A DNA stretch of 64,000 bases, taken from contig NC_037271.1 in NCBI RefSeq assembly GCF_000002425.4, forward strand, positions 14,419,903 through 14,483,902, read 5' to 3'. Made by a program: the position numbers and the translations under genes. Positions within the stretch are counted from its first letter, which is position 1. Every line of letters starts with the position of its first letter. A model generated the notes under the pieces. That model saw nothing but the letters and a program-made list of their open reading frames with translations, had not been told where the DNA came from and ran no database searches. The DNA is from Physcomitrium patens (lineage: Eukaryota > Streptophyta > Bryopsida > Funariales > Funariaceae). Below, piece by piece: positions 10,312 to 22,570 of the stretch.

Positions 10312-11075
10312 TGTAGAATAGATATTAATTCGTTTTTAAAAGATATTGATAAAATATATTAATAGTCCATGTAATAGGAAATTCAGGATGATGGATGAGT
10401 GATTTAGTTATTAAAAGTGGTTAATTACAGAATTATGGTGAGTATCTGGAGAATCAAGAGAAAGTATATAGGAGTTCTAGAAGTTAATTAAGGTGCCATC
10501 ACTGTGATAGTTGTGAGCCGGAGTAAGCTTGGTGCTACCTCTTTTCTTTTGTTTGTTATTTTCTTTGAATAAGAGGATTGAGAGTTTCTGAATATTGTGA
10601 AGTGAATTATGGAATGGAAATGTGATTGGTATTATTTGAGAAGAAGAAAGATTGAATGCTGAAATCTGATTGTAATTCAGCAGAGAAAATGAGTTTGTGT
10701 TTGTCTGAAACATCATAATGAGAATGATAGTTTTGTGTGAAGAATTCCAGTGATTGGAATGAGGGTAATTGTGTGCTGAAAGCTGTGAGGGCACAGTATT
10801 ACAGTTGGAGATTATAAGGGTGAATATATTGGTGGAAATAGCAATTATTGATATGATTGAATTGCTATAAGGAAGAGACCGATAAGGTGAAGGAGGAGAT
10901 TATAGTTTCCTTGCGTGTTCAGATATTGAAAATAGAGACGATACATTCAGGAGGTAATTGATTGTGTGATCCTAACGTGAACGCTTAAGTAACTAGTCAT
11001 TTTTTGTGTTCGAATCTCCCTATATGGGTTTATTTCCATTAGATTAATTTGGAATAAGTAAAACGAGCTATCACA
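10312..11075 (+). repeat. A 3' LTR
   Basis: 764 bp, TGTAGAATAG ... CTATCACA, collinear with 2964-3729 and followed by the TSD ATATA. The minus-strand open frame at 10477-10794 lies within the LTR and is not a gene. Confidence 0.88.
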
Positions 11076-11080
11076 ATATA

Positions 11081-12480
11081 GCATTAGAGAAATTACCAAG
11101 AACACTCATAGAAAATTTGGTTAATAGACCAGTGTTTCCTTTGAGGCCGTATTGCGAGTGGGAGAATTAAAGAATTGGATACTCTATTGGATATATTTCC
11201 AATAACAAAAGCTACGAATTCCATCAAAATTGGATTCTATAGAGTGGCATAAATTCAATAAGTACAAATTTAGTATATTTCAAAATCCATCATTTTCACC
11301 TCCAATTCAATCAAATAATATAGTAAGGGACAATAATAGCAAATTAAAAAAACTTGAAAATTCAGAACAATCAATTAGGAGAGGTGTCAATTGTTTTGAC
11401 AAAAGATTAAGTGAAACATTATTCTCTTCAATGGCGATTGATAGTCTTGCGGTTTTAATAGTAGTATAAATGGGTGACATGAGTGATCGCACAACGAGCA
11501 TGACTCCATTACTTACTTTTAAGGGTTTTTTGGCTACGGATCCCAATCAATATTTGTTTTAGTTTCTACTATCATGTATAGCCAATAATAAGAATTGAAG
11601 ATATTTGGTTATAATGGTTGCTAACAACTTTGAAGGGCACACCATTTAAATGATACAATCGCCAACTAGTGGATCAATATCTCAATTAAAAAGCATTGAA
11701 GAATGTATTTTTAATCGATTTTTGCCCAATTGGTTTTGAGAATCTACTTCGAAAAAGATTAATGACTAGCAAAATAGGTCCAGGAGAGGCAATGGAATCA
11801 TACTATGGTTGTGTGGCAGATATACTCTGTAAGTGGCCAAATTACCAAATTCTAGAGGCTTTTGTATTATCCATATTGCACCCATCCAAACTAAAAATGT
11901 TTGTAAAAGAGGTTGAATCAAATATAGTAATTGCATTTATTAATAGAGCCAAGGTTTGAGAGGAATGTTATTATGATCAATTTTTAACTGTGGGTGCCAT
12001 GATGATTCCAGTTCAAGGCAGCTATCAAAATCCAACTTAGAATGGATCAATGGGTAGATATCCACGGATGTTAGAAAGAGTGGCCAATTCTAGTGCCAAT
12101 ATTCAAGGGCCAGTTAATATCATGTCATTGCAAACTATACCATCGAGTGTGACAACAGTGTATGTTCCATATTTTTTGTATCAATAACAAGCGTTAACTA
12201 CGATAGAGTTACCATTAATATCAGCTCTAAAAGATTCTAATGGAACCTTGTTATTGAACTTGATGAAAAAAATGAAAGAAATGGCCGTTAATATGGCCAA
12301 GGATAAGGAGAAGAGGCACAAGCCTACCAATACTAAGACCAATGTATGGTGCAATAATTATAAGGGCCACGGTCATTTGATAACAAAATGTCCTTCACCC
12401 TCACAAATGATGGATCAATGTACATTTTGCGGAAGAAAGCACTTAACAGCTAATTGATAGAATTGACAAAGACAACAATA
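11081..12480 (+). pseudogene. E gag, capsid and zinc-knuckle part
   Basis: It is collinear with A gag. It includes the segment where A carries a TAG but E reads TGG (IEWHKFNKYKF, about 11237), a capsid segment (11696-11959; IGFENLLRKRLM and ESYYGCVADILCKWP), and a zinc-knuckle region at 12346-12450 (YKGHGHLITKCP then CTFCGRKHLTAN; the first Cys pair is partly lost). Several stops and frameshifts are present. Soon after the knuckles (about 12820) the sequence jumps to RT, so the second knuckle set and protease are deleted. Confidence 0.7.
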
Positions 12481-12789
12481 ATTTAGTAATTAGACCATGA
12501 TTCCATCAACTCAGTAGGAAGTCAATTAAGTTCAAATGAGAAATACGTTTGAATGGAATGGAAATCGATCTAATTAATAAAATTGAGCATTCAACAACTT
12601 TCAAAGTTCCAATTTTAATCGAAAGTCTGCATTAAACTTCGAGAACTATGATAAGAAGCAGCAAAGGTATGAGCAATATGCTCCACTGGTATCATCAAAT
12701 CAAGTACCTTTCGTACTGATGAGACAACTAGGATTATTTTTTAATCCTACATGGAACAAGCATAGTAGATATATACCAGAGGAAACACC

Positions 12790-13875
12790 AAATATGCTTG
12801 ATGGAGATGCAAGAAAAGGAACGAAAAAATTTGAATTTATCAGGATTTTTGGAAACTTAATGCAGCCACGAAGAAAGATTACTTCCCATTACCTTTCACG
12901 GATAGTATATTGGATATCATAGTAAGTCACGAATATTATTTGTTCCTCAATGGATTTTCTAGGTATAATCAAGTTCAAATTGCACTGAAAGACTAGCTCA
13001 AGACAACTTTTTTTACAAATTGGGGCACATTTGCTTGTCGCGTGATGCTTTTTGGATTATGCAATGTCCCAGCCATGTTTTAGAGAGTAATAATTCAAGC
13101 CTTCAAAGACTATCTCCAGATATTTATGGAAAATTTTTTAGATGACTTTTATGCATTTAGTACAAAACAAGATCATTTTAGTTGTTGAGGCAAATGTTTG
13201 GCTCAGTGCGCTAAGTTTGGAATATCGTTGAACTCAAAGAATTGTCAATTTGGCATTTCGACAAAAAAATTATTGAAACATATCATCTTTAGCTATTGTA
13301 TTACTATGGATCTTGACAAAGTGCAACATATAATGAACTTACCTAGACCAGAGACAATCTCCAGTGTTCGAGGATTTGTCAGCCATGTCAGTTATTATCA
13401 TCACTTTATCTGTTCGTTTGCAGTTATTTGTCAACTTTTAACGAACTTATTGAAGAAACCTCTATCAGATGGGACTAGTATGCTCTGGACCATGGAATGT
13501 ACTATGGCCTTTGAGGCATTAAAGTAAAAATTGGTCTCTGCTCTAATATTGGTGGCACCTCGTTGGATGACGTATTCCTATGTATACATTGATGCATCCA
13601 ATGTGGCTATTGGATCAGTGCTAAGTCAGAAGGATGACCAGGGTCTAGATCATCCTATCTATTATATCAGTCGGTAATTGGTGGCTGTCGAACGTAATTA
13701 TACTACTATTGAACGCGAAGCATTGGATATGATATACTCGATTCAGAAGTTTCAGCACTATTTGCTTGGATATCCATTTGTATTTTATGTGGATCATGAT
13801 GCCCTCAAATTTATGATTAATAAGCCTCAATTGAGTGAGTGCATTACTCGATGAGTATTACTTCTATACGAATTT
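12790..13875 (+). pseudogene. E reverse transcriptase and RNase H
   Basis: RT homology begins inside the palm (a degenerate PLPFTDSILD-like block near 12890, FSGYNQVQIA, GTFACRVMLFGLCN). The catalytic box reads FLDDFYAF near 13135-13158, so both catalytic aspartates survive. The connection segment follows at 13198-13527 (PETISSVRGFVSHVSYYHHF), then the RNase H block (VYIDASNVAIGSVLSQKDD near 13580-13640; ERNYTTIEREALDMIYSIQKF; DHDALKFMINKPQLS). Several stops break the frame. Confidence 0.75.
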
Positions 13876-15260
13876 AATTTTATGATTATTGTACAACTTG
13901 AAAAAAAATATGCAAATGTTGATCATTTATCTCGGTTGTCGAATATTTTTGGCAACGAGCCTATCCTTGATCCTCTTTTTAATATCAAATTATTTGTGGT
14001 GGATGTGATATCCCCCGAGTACAGTGAAATCATTCAATTTTTGATCTTCCACTCTTTTCTCCCGACTTTCCCCGATAAGCTTAAGAAGCGACTCATTTTG
14101 AAGAGTGCCCCGTACACGATGATTCACAATGCTTTGTATAAACAAGGCAAAGATGGCATTTTAAGACGGTGTATCTTTCCAAGTGAAGTACAGTGGATAC
14201 TAGAGGATTGCTATTTGGATAGATATGGTGATCATTTTGCGGGCGATAACACTATTTGCAAGGCTTTAATTGCAAGATATTGGTGGCCCACAATGTTTTC
14301 TGATGCATACCAATTTGTTCGTCGTTGTGATTCCTATCAACAAATGGATCAATCCACAGGCACTTCAGCCATGCCATTAATACCATCTTGGCACAGACAC
14401 TTTTTAAAAAATGGAGTATTGATTTTATCAGTCCCATCATACTAGCATCAAAACTGGGCTAGAAGTGGTTTATTTTAGTCGCCATGGACTATGTAACAAA
14501 ATACATAGAGGCTATTGCTACCCACCACGATAATGCCAGTACGGTGGCTACTTTTTTTTATGAGAATATTATAATTTGATTTGGATATCCGAAAGAATTG
14601 GTAAGTGATCGTGGCACCTATTTCATAAATACTACCATAGCCGCCTTAACAAACACATATGAGATTAAGCATCAAAAAACTACTCCATATCATCCTCGCA
14701 TAAATGGATAAACAGAAAAGACCAACAAAATTTTCTGCAAGGTCTTGACTAAGATAATTTTGAGGGCGGGTGCCGATTGAGAGATCAAACTCTTTGCGGC
14801 TTTGTAGGCGTATTGTACCACATATAAAGTAACTGCCAACACTACTCTGTTCCAACTAATTTGTGGGTAAGAAGCAATTTTACCTATGAAGTTGGAGATT
14901 CAAAGTTTATAAATTACCTTGGATGAATGTCTTAGTGACAACGAGTCATTTCACTCTTGGTTGTCAAAATTGGAAGAATTGGATGAAATACGAGCTACAA
15001 CTCTTTTCAACATGGAAGCCACTCAAAGACGGAGGAAGAGTTAGTATGATAATAAACTACGTCCAAAGATTTTTATGCCCAATGATTTGATATTTATAAT
15101 ATGATTGCCGATTTTCTCATTTTTTGGGCAAATTTTAAGTTCGTTGGTATGGGCTGTATCAAGTGATTGAAGGCTTTTCTAATGAGTCTGTTCAATTAGA
15201 GGATTTCATGGGCCATCGATTGAGTACCCGCATTAACAAGAATCCATTACGGTTATTTAA
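13876..15260 (+). pseudogene. E integrase
   Basis: The open frame 13882-14445 covers the RNase H-integrase spacer (ADHLSRLSNIFG-like) and the N-terminal zinc domain (DRYGDHFAGDNTICKALIAR, YWWPTMF, CDSYQQ, where the second Cys of the usual CxxC is lost). The catalytic core follows in broken frames: the first Asp region (near 14420-14440) is damaged, KELVSDRGTYF (second Asp) is near 14590-14620, and PYHPRING then TEKTNK (Glu) near 14685-14725. A C-terminal part ends near 15260 (FKVRWYGPY-like). Confidence 0.7.
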
Positions 15261-15299
15261 TACATTAAATCCGGGACGGATTTTTATTTTTTTGGAGGA

Positions 15300-16388
15300 G
15301 GTGATTTTGAATGGACTCATGATAGACTTAGGTATGATATAAGTGCATTAGGGTGTAGAGGCGGCTAAAAGAATAGTTAGTAATTATTAATGTGTGAGAT
15401 GAGACGGAGGTAAAAAATGGACAATATGGGTAACATGTTGTTATTATCACTAAGTAGTAAGAAAATAGGAGTGGGGCAACAATTAGAGGTCATTCAGTGG
15501 TGTCGTTTTGGGTTGTTTTTTTTTTGAGATTGACATTTCTTGTGTTTCTTGTATATTCTAGAGTAGTAGTTCCAGTTAAGAGTTTGAGAGAAGGAGCATC
15601 ATGGTAATTGAAAGTGTAAAGTGAACTACAGACAAAGAGGACAGTGGCTAAAATGTGAGAGCTAGACACCCATCAAAACTACCTTGTGTGATAATTGTTA
15701 TCAATATAGAGCCGATAAAGTTAGATATTTGTTGGATGCCAAGAAGAATAAAATACTTTTAGAATGCACAGTTGTTCCAATTTTTGCACCAGTCAGATTG
15801 TTTACCATCAATTAATGTATCATTAAAGGAGGAATATATCCTAAATTATGACCCGAAGGATGGATTGAGTGTTATACAAGGATGAATTATCGAGATTGAT
15901 GGAACAATCCTAGAAAAGGTGTTATTTCTTTTCATTAGAGAGATTGCGATAGGAGTTGATGACTCAAGCGACTTCAATCTATGAAGATATTTCAAGGGAG
16001 GTATGTTGGCTTTTGAGAGGAGCCAAGGTTGGCAGACTATTGAGGTAATTTCACTGGAACTTATGGAATGATTCTATTTTGTGGTAAAGTGGTTAAGATT
16101 GTACCAACATCCTACATATATGTCCAAATGGTTATTGTATGCAGTGGTAGTGGCGCTTGAAGGGATAGTATTCAATTGAACAACTTATATAGCCACTCGT
16201 ATTCATACAGAGATAGGAGCCAAGTGGAAATTGGAGAAGTTCACATATTTGATTTGTTCCAATTATGTCTATGGTGTGATTGCATACACATTGCATCAAA
16301 CACCACCTATAGAGAAAATCCAATATCAGTGCTAGTGCCTCCACAAAGAGAATAAAATTCGTTGGTATAGAATGTTAATACAGCAAAT
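15300..16388 (+). pseudogene. E accessory ORF, helical part
   Basis: Past integrase, degenerate frames match the minus-strand ORF of C at 19392-19865. The best-preserved block is about 16100-16310 (SKWLLYAVVVALEGIVFN, TRIHTEIGAKWKLEKF, CSNYVYGVIAYTLHQ). It is rich in predicted helix and hydrophobic residues, with no signal peptide visible. The style resembles the putative plant transposon-protein domains found near Athila-type elements, but I do not recognise it firmly. Element C is inserted at 16389 and the ORF resumes at 51741. Confidence 0.5.
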
Positions 16389-17167
16389 TGTGATTGTCAT
16401 TTTACTTATTCTAGAAGAAACCTCCTAGAATAAACCCGTATAGAGAAATTTAAATACAGAGAAAGACTAAGCGCATGAGTTTCACTTGTTAGGATCACAG
16501 AATTAATTGTATTATGAACCACTAAAATTCTAAGAAATACTACAATGCTTCCTCCCAGTAACAATATTCCTTCATCAATTGATAACAACAATGTGCAATC
16601 CTGCACTCTCAAAAGACCTCTCAAAAGTCAATAAATTTTATCCAACAACAGGAATAATAGACTTCACTCCAACCAATTTGAATTCACATAATTCCTGTAA
16701 TCATAGACTTTGTCTGTCAAAACACACACATACAACTCTCAATAAACAAAAATCATAATCTTCCATCCATAATCAATCTTTCAATAACTTTTCATATAAT
16801 TCAATCACTCAGTACTCCAATTACATAATCAATAATTCATAAATCAATCTCTGATTTATTCCACAGACTCACTTCTCAGTATTCAGAAACTATCCATTAT
16901 TCTTCAACAATAAAGAAAATAAAAAAAAAACAAAGAAGAAGCACCAAGCTTAACCTCGACTCATGACTATTATAGTTTGGCATTTTCTTCCTCTCTCTCA
17001 TCCTCCTTATACTACCTCGAGATACCAACTCCTACACTATGGATGATAACTACTTTTCATGACTATTCATCCATTCTACTTGTTGAACCACCTTTCTAGC
17101 AGTTATCTATCCCTGTTTACACTATACACTAGATATCTACATTCTGAAAATAACTACTTATTTTACA
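16389..17167 (-). repeat. C 3' LTR
   Basis: It begins TGTGATTGTCATTTTACTTA and ends ACTTATTTTACA on the plus strand, and is collinear with 51069-51735. It is 779 bp. Short frames within it (16406-16624, 17059-17439 start) are not genes. Confidence 0.88.
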
Positions 17168-17180
17168 TACCTCCACTCCT
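17168..17180 (-). promoter_or_regulatory. C polypurine tract
   Basis: On the minus strand it reads AGGAGTGGAGGTA, abutting the 3' LTR. Compare GGAGTGGGACTA in H. Confidence 0.7.
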
Positions 17181-17266
17181 AACTATGCAACGTCTCCACA
17201 AATACAGTATTGATAAACTAAAACCATTTTTTATTTTTTTTTATTTTTTTATTTTTTTTAACCGGA

Positions 17267-18125
17267 TTATTCAATCTCTTCAATTTCTGGCGCTGGCTCC
17301 ATTTGGTCTTGTTCCAATACTATATCTTCTTTCTTCGACTCGTCTTGAATCTTTACTCTTAATTGAGCTATTAAATCTTCATTATACGCTCCCAATTCTT
17401 GAACCTGAGCTTCCAATTGGAGTATTCTGGCATCTTTAGCTTCCAGTTGTTGTTGCTGTTGTTGCAATTTCTCTTTTAATTTTTTAATTCTTACTCTCGT
17501 TGAGGTAGATGTCTGTGACTGACCAATACTGATCAAATCACTCTCCAATTTTGTTACTATTTCCTTCAAAATAATAATTTCTGTATATAGCTCATCCGTT
17601 TTGTTTCGATATTGGTCATCCAATTGTTTCTTTTTAAGCTCCAATGCCTCCTTCTTCTCTCGTTCCATCTTCAATTGAGCGTTCATCTTTTCCTGTTCCA
17701 ATCTATATGATTTACAAATTTGTAGTAATTCTAGCCTTTGATTTTTCAAGTTATGTTGAATTCTTTGTTTCTCCTTTTACTAGTTTTCCACTCTCTCATC
17801 CAATCCATCCTTCACTCGCATCTTGGATTCTGATTCTACCTTGATGACTTGTTCATGTTCTCTGATTTTATAATTTTACTCCAATATTGTTTTCTTGCTC
17901 GCTTCCACTTGTCTTTTTAAGCTACCTTCATCTTCGAGCTTACTCATCGTAAGTTGCAGTTGGAAAATTTGATCCAATATAACTTTCTTAAGATTCTACC
18001 CTTCCGTTACACCCCGTTGAAATCCTAATTGGTTGCTTTCCTTTGGAACTGGTATTGGTGTTGTCATCTCTATTATTGGCCGAATTGGAACTCACTTTAG
18101 TGTAGATATTGGTCTTGCTTTTCGT
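17267..18125 (-). CDS. C accessory coiled-coil protein
   Basis: The open part (17267-17749, 160 codons) is almost wholly a charged coiled coil: QEKMNAQLKMEREKKEALEL, KKKQLDDQYRNKTDEL, a glutamine run (QQQQQQ), then LQLEAQVQELGAYNEDLIAQ and an acidic tail ending EIEEIE. Upstream (17750-18125) the same frame continues with stops and joins the helical ORF of C across solo LTR D1: removing D1 and one TSD copy leaves the frame continuous (AAER then KSKTNIYTK). So it is the C-terminus of one longer accessory protein encoded between integrase and the 3' LTR. Function is unknown; a Gag-like or RNP-binding assembly role is only a guess. Confidence 0.65.
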
Positions 18126-19391
18126 TGTCATATTATAAATACTTACAGTATGTAAAAATAAGTTAAAACATATTATATGTTGATAAATCTAGATGTATGT
18201 TAGAGTGGCTAGTAGATTAAATTAAAAGGAGTTGGAATAAAAAACTTTACTTTGTTTCTTTATTTCTTTTGATTTTGACATTAAATATATATATATATAT
18301 ATATATATAGGACCTAAATGTTTAGTATAAAGCCTTGGGAGAAGGTAGAAGCCTAAAGATGAAGATTTAAACTAATAGGAGGTTAATTGAGAGGGATGAA
18401 ACCAAAGCATGGTTGGATGAAGGTAGAAATAAGGATCTTCATCCCCATTGGTCGAAATCCATGTCCAATGGACTTTTAGGAGGCTGCCCGCGACCTTGAT
18501 AAGGGTTTCGGCGACTTAAAAGAGGTCATTAGGAAATCAAAGGCAAGGGTTGTAAAGTTTAGGATCTTGGCTACAATTTTTGTGCAAATTTTATAGGGTT
18601 TGGAGTTAGGGTGAATAAGTTATAGCCGTTTGAAGTTAAGGTGTCAATTTGAGACCTACTGTTACTCTATTGAGTTTAAGAGGAGTCTTACGGAAGCTTT
18701 TGGAGATCGGTAGGTGCGGCTGGAAGAGCAACTTCGAGACATACATTTTATGTGAAGAAAATTTTGCATTTGGAGTTTATGTGAAGGAGTTATAGGGAGT
18801 TAAAGACAACGCATTCAAATCAAAGGCAGTAAGTGAGTGGTTTTGTTCAAAGTAGTGTTAGGAGCCATAACTTGAGTTTTCGAACGAAATTTTGGCTCAA
18901 ACTTTGGAAGAATGTAAACATTTGTGTTAAGAAGCTATCTATATAAGTTTCATGGCATTTGCACGTACGGTTTGTGAGATATGAAGAAAATTGTGCGCGG
19001 GTATATAAAGAATAGGGTTTGAAGCGATTGTTAGGGTTTTGAGGATATCTCAAGATCTGCGACGAATTTGCGGTTGAAATTTGTTGTAAAAATTAATAAT
19101 AACATATCAGTACTTCATGTAAATTTTTATCTTGTTTGGACGGTTGGATCAAGAGTTATGAGCTGTTGAGGTTCGGGTGAATTTCCACATAAGGATATAC
19201 AAGGTTTTAGAGTACTTCTACCATAATTTGGGTGTTGTTGGTTATTTAAGACTTAAGTATTTGGTGTAATTGTCCCAAAAGGAAAAATTATAAATATAAA
19301 ATTAGGGTTTCCTTATTTTACACTTGATTGAGCTATTAGTGACAGCCAAAAGCCCAGCGCTTTCTTGAGGCAAAACCTCTCTACTCTGACA
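18126..19391 (+). repeat. D1: solo LTR (J/D family) in C
   Basis: TGTCATATTATAAATACTTA ... CTACTCTGACA, 1,266 bp. Flanks TCGT (18122-18125) and CCGT (19392-19395) fit a 4-bp TSD with one C-to-T change, and excision restores the reading frame of C. The orientation is set by the J LTR (minus at 52942-54279). It holds a (TA)n tract (about 18284-18309) and a TATA-like GGGTATATAAAG near 18999. Its first 930 bp or so are base-for-base the same as D2. Confidence 0.82.
18284..18309. repeat. (TA)n microsatellite
   Basis: An uninterrupted AT alternation inside D1. The copy in D2 (about 47622-47643) is one or two units shorter, the only difference between the two LTRs over roughly 930 bp. Confidence 0.9.
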
Positions 19392-20100
19392 CCGTTCTGC
19401 TGCTTTACTGGATTTTTCTACTTCATACACCATTACCCCTAGACTAACTATTCCCGTTTGTAAACTTAGAATTACTGGTTGAAATTCTTGTTTCAATGTA
19501 TACTCAATCACTGAGTTTACATAATTAGAACATAATAGTGAAGCAAACTTTCTTGTCTTCCACTTAGCTCCTATTTCTGCATGTATCCTTATGGCCACAT
19601 AAGCTGTCCAATTGAATACCATGCCTTCCAATGTTTCTATCGCGGAAAACAGTAATCACTTTGCCATATAGGTGGTATGCCGATTTAATGCTAACCACTT
19701 CTGAACAAACCGCATCCATTTTATAAGTTCGGACGTAAGTACCTCCTGGACCTTCCATCCTTGATTTCGCTTGAGAGACAACATTCCTCTTTTGAAGTAG
19801 CTTCCTGGCTTGAAGTCATTTGATGCATCTCGTCCCACCTCAAGCTCTCCGGTTTGTAAATGCAAGACCTTGTGTAAGATATTCTCATCTATGCCAATAA
19901 GGACTCCTCTTACTATACTCGAACCATCTTCTAGATCATAATTTTCTAGATATTCTACTACTCGTTCTACATCAATTAGTGGTAGTTTATTCGACCCTCA
20001 CAAAAACGTAAATAAATGTGCATTTCTAAAATCTTTTTACCTTTTCAATGATTAACAGATATCTAACTTCATCGGTTCCGTATTGGTGATAACTACAAGA
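19392..20100 (-). pseudogene. C accessory ORF, helical part
   Basis: Three overlapping minus frames (19302-19631, 19564-19758, 19656-19865) are one gene broken by frameshifts. Readable blocks are MHLQTGELEVGRDASNDFKP, KWMRFVQKWLALNRHTTYMAK, EGMVFNWTAYVAIRIHAEIG and CSNYVNSVIEYTLKQ. The last two match E at 16160-16310. The ORF runs into D1 at 19391 and continues at 18125. It lies between integrase and the coiled coil. The 20100-20640 stretch beyond it is mostly degenerate sequence of the same region, where I can name nothing. Confidence 0.55.
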
Positions 20101-20639
20101 GACAGCGATTCCAAATCGCACTTAGAAAGTCATATTGCGATGATTTTCCAATTGTTTTGGTGCTCTCTTCACTCTTTCTATCGACATGACGAAAATCAAA
20201 CTCTCAATACTTCCTCGCGCTAATACTACTACTGATTACTATCGTAAAGCTTATAGTTCAAAGCACAATGTCTGAAATTTACAACAATGAAACCTTCTAT
20301 GAATGCCCCACTCCTAACTGCTTACTTGAGGTCCGAATCAAGAATGTCTAATCTAGTATACCTTAATCTCAAGTCTAATCAAGAATGTCTAATTTCTTGA
20401 CTAGTCAATTTCAGTATCCAAAACTAACCATCAATCGTTTCTTAGCTATCATAATCTTTTCAATCCTGTCGGGTAATCATTATTACAGAGACTCCCTCCC
20501 GCCACTAAGTAAATCCATCTCGGATTTATATATAATATAGACGTAACCGGTTCCCATTAACACATGTTGTGAAGTGGATTCTCAAAAAATCTTCCAATTG
20601 AACTGAAACATTAGAAAAACCTTCTACCACCCGATATGG

Positions 20640-21446
20640 CTCATGCCATCATACTTAAAATTTATCGAGAAAGTTGTTAAAGTGGCTATCATAAAGTAGC
20701 ACCAGATCATTGGACATAAAATATTTTGGCCGTAACTTACTGTCGTATTAATTCTTTCTACGGCACTGCATAGCTACCATGATCAAGAAAGCCATAGCCC
20801 GAGCTTCATCCAATTTCTCCAATTGAACTAACCTATATTGAAGAGATTCTCTGTCTTCCATACGTTCATCCAACGTAATTCGTAAACTTTGGACTTCCAA
20901 TTTAATTGATAGAATTACCTTCTGATCGTATACCAATTGAAATAGGATAGAATTAGTAGTTACTTTATATGTAGTACGGTATGCCCATAAAGCTGCAAAC
21001 AATTTAGTGTCCCAACCGGTTCCCACTCCTGAAATAGTCTTTGTTAAGATCTTACATAGGATACCGTTGGTCTTTTCTAGCTGTCCATTGGCTCGTGGAT
21101 GATAAGGTGTAGTTTTGTGGTGCTTGATCTCATACTCCGCTGTTAATGCTTCAATTGTTGCATTAATAAAATATCTTCAGCGATCACTAACCAATTCTTT
21201 TGGACAGCCAAAACAAGTGATAATGTTCTCATATAAAAATGTTGCTACGATATTGACATTATTAGTTTTCGTTGCCATTGCCTCCGCCCATTTGGTGACA
21301 TAATTGGTGGCTACTAGAATATAACGTTTATGTCCATTTTGAGAGGCAGGTGCAATTGGTCCTACAAAGTCAATGCCCCATTTTTTGAATGGTGTTTGTA
21401 TCAAAATTGGTACCAATGGCATTGCAAAAGTTCTAATAGGGCGATC
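20640..21446 (-). pseudogene. C integrase, catalytic core and C-terminus
   Basis: From 21446 downward: RPIRTFAMPLVPIL, then WGIDFVGPIAPASQNGHKRY (first catalytic Asp), TNYVTKWAEAMA, CFGCPKELVSDR (second Asp), then across a frameshift TTPYHPRANGQLEKTNGI (catalytic Glu, about 21050-21110), WDTKLFAALWAYRTTYK and a C-terminal part at 20748-20900. All three DDE residues are present, but the frame is broken, and the segment between the zinc domain and this core has been lost where D' lies. Confidence 0.75.
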
Positions 21447-22346
21447 AAAAATCATGACCAATGGGCTTTGAAGAGGCTGCCCGAGGCCAAATTCAGGATT
21501 AGGGTTAGTTTCTCAAGGCCATTCGAACTTTCGAGGTTGAGGTCAGAAGGTTTAGGGTTTTGGATATGGTTTTGGTGCAAAATTTGTATCATTTAGGGTT
21601 TTTATGAAGAAGTTATAGACGCTCAAAGTTAAGGTGTTAGTTTTTGGACCTACTATCCTTCTTTGGGGCATTGCGCACGCAGACAGAGAGCAAACAAAGA
21701 TCGGCGACTGAAGTTGGAAAGAACACTTTTTTGCCTACAATTAATGCCTACTTTTTGTCAAATTCAAAGCTTTGATGAAGGAGATATTGGCAGATAAAGT
21801 TAGCGCTTGGAATCTAAGGGTTGTAAGTAGCTCGATTTACTTGTACTTGTGATTTGAGCTATGTCTTAGATAATTTGATGAGGTTTTGACTCAAAATTTC
21901 TAAGATTGTGTATAATGTTGTTATGAAGCTTTCTACATAAGTTTTGTGGAATTTAGAGTTTGGGTTTTTGAGATACAGGGAAAATAGTTTTTGGATGCTT
22001 GTAAGTTAGGGTTTTGTGTACCTGCTAGAATTTCTAAGATGCTGAAAGATCGGTGATAGATGTACGGTTCATTTTTGTTGTGATAAGGGTTAAAAATAGC
22101 ATCTATCTTATGTAGAAGTTTGAAAGAAATTGAAAGGTTGGATCGAGATATATGAGATCCTAAAGTCTGATGTAAAAAGGTCTTTGTGGGAAGAAAAATG
22201 TTTTGAAGGATATTAATATATTTTGAGTTTTTATACAAAGCAAAGAGGATTTTTTGGGAGCTAAGGTATAATATGCAAGTGAAACCTGAACTCTCTACAG
22301 CTATATACCTGGTGTATTCTTAGATAGAAAATCACGCCAAACGACA
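21447..22346 (+). repeat. D': truncated D-family LTR in C integrase
   Basis: From about 21447 (CATGACCAATGGGCTTTGA) to CCAAACGACA at 22346 it matches the distal two thirds of the J-family LTRs. The right part (22200-22346) is closest to the reverse complement of 52942-53060. The first 300 bases of the LTR are missing, together with roughly 40 codons of the C integrase, so an insertion was followed by a deletion. Confidence 0.65.
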
Positions 22347-22570
22347 GCGCAAAATGTCCTCCACAACTGTCCAAATGACATCCTTCCAAAATTGTACGAA
22401 CTTCACTTTGAAAGATGTAACAGCGTTAAATTCCATCATGCCCTTATTTGTACAAGGTATCTCCAATCATGGTATATGAAGTACTTTTTAAAATCAGATG
22501 CTTCTTTAATTTTTCATTATAGGAAATTAGAAAATTTTGAAACCTTAGATATAAGATCAATTCACCATAT
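22347..22570 (-). pseudogene. C integrase zinc-domain segment
   Basis: The minus strand reads EYGELILYLRFQNFLISYNE, then KSTSYTMIGDTLYK and EGCHLDSCGGHFA, matching E 13998-14245. The frame continues with 45977 upward across element B, and the TSD CATAT lies at the junction. It is cut after GGHFA by D'. Confidence 0.7.

Larger units (their letters stand above)
2964..11075 (+). mobile_element. A: Athila/Tat-like element lacking pol
   Basis: The LTRs at 2964-3729 and 10312-11075 are flanked by the perfect 5-bp TSD ATATA (2959-2963 and 11076-11080). The interior holds PBS, gag, zinc knuckles, protease and a coiled-coil tail, but no RT, RNase H or integrase: the sequence passes from the protease region (to 9807) directly to the post-integrase segment. 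It was therefore a non-autonomous deletion derivative. It is itself split by a solo F LTR (5149-6350) and a small LTR element (8140-9347). Confidence 0.88.

Noticed and set aside
10477..10794. 105-codon minus frame
   Set aside because: Antisense within the A 3' LTR; no family features.
17059..17439. 126-codon plus frame
   Set aside because: It crosses the C 3' LTR end, the polypurine tract and the antisense of the coiled-coil ORF, so it cannot be one gene.
18847..19053. 68-codon minus frame, repeated at 48182-48388
   Set aside because: It is identical in both places only because D1 and D2 are copies of one LTR.
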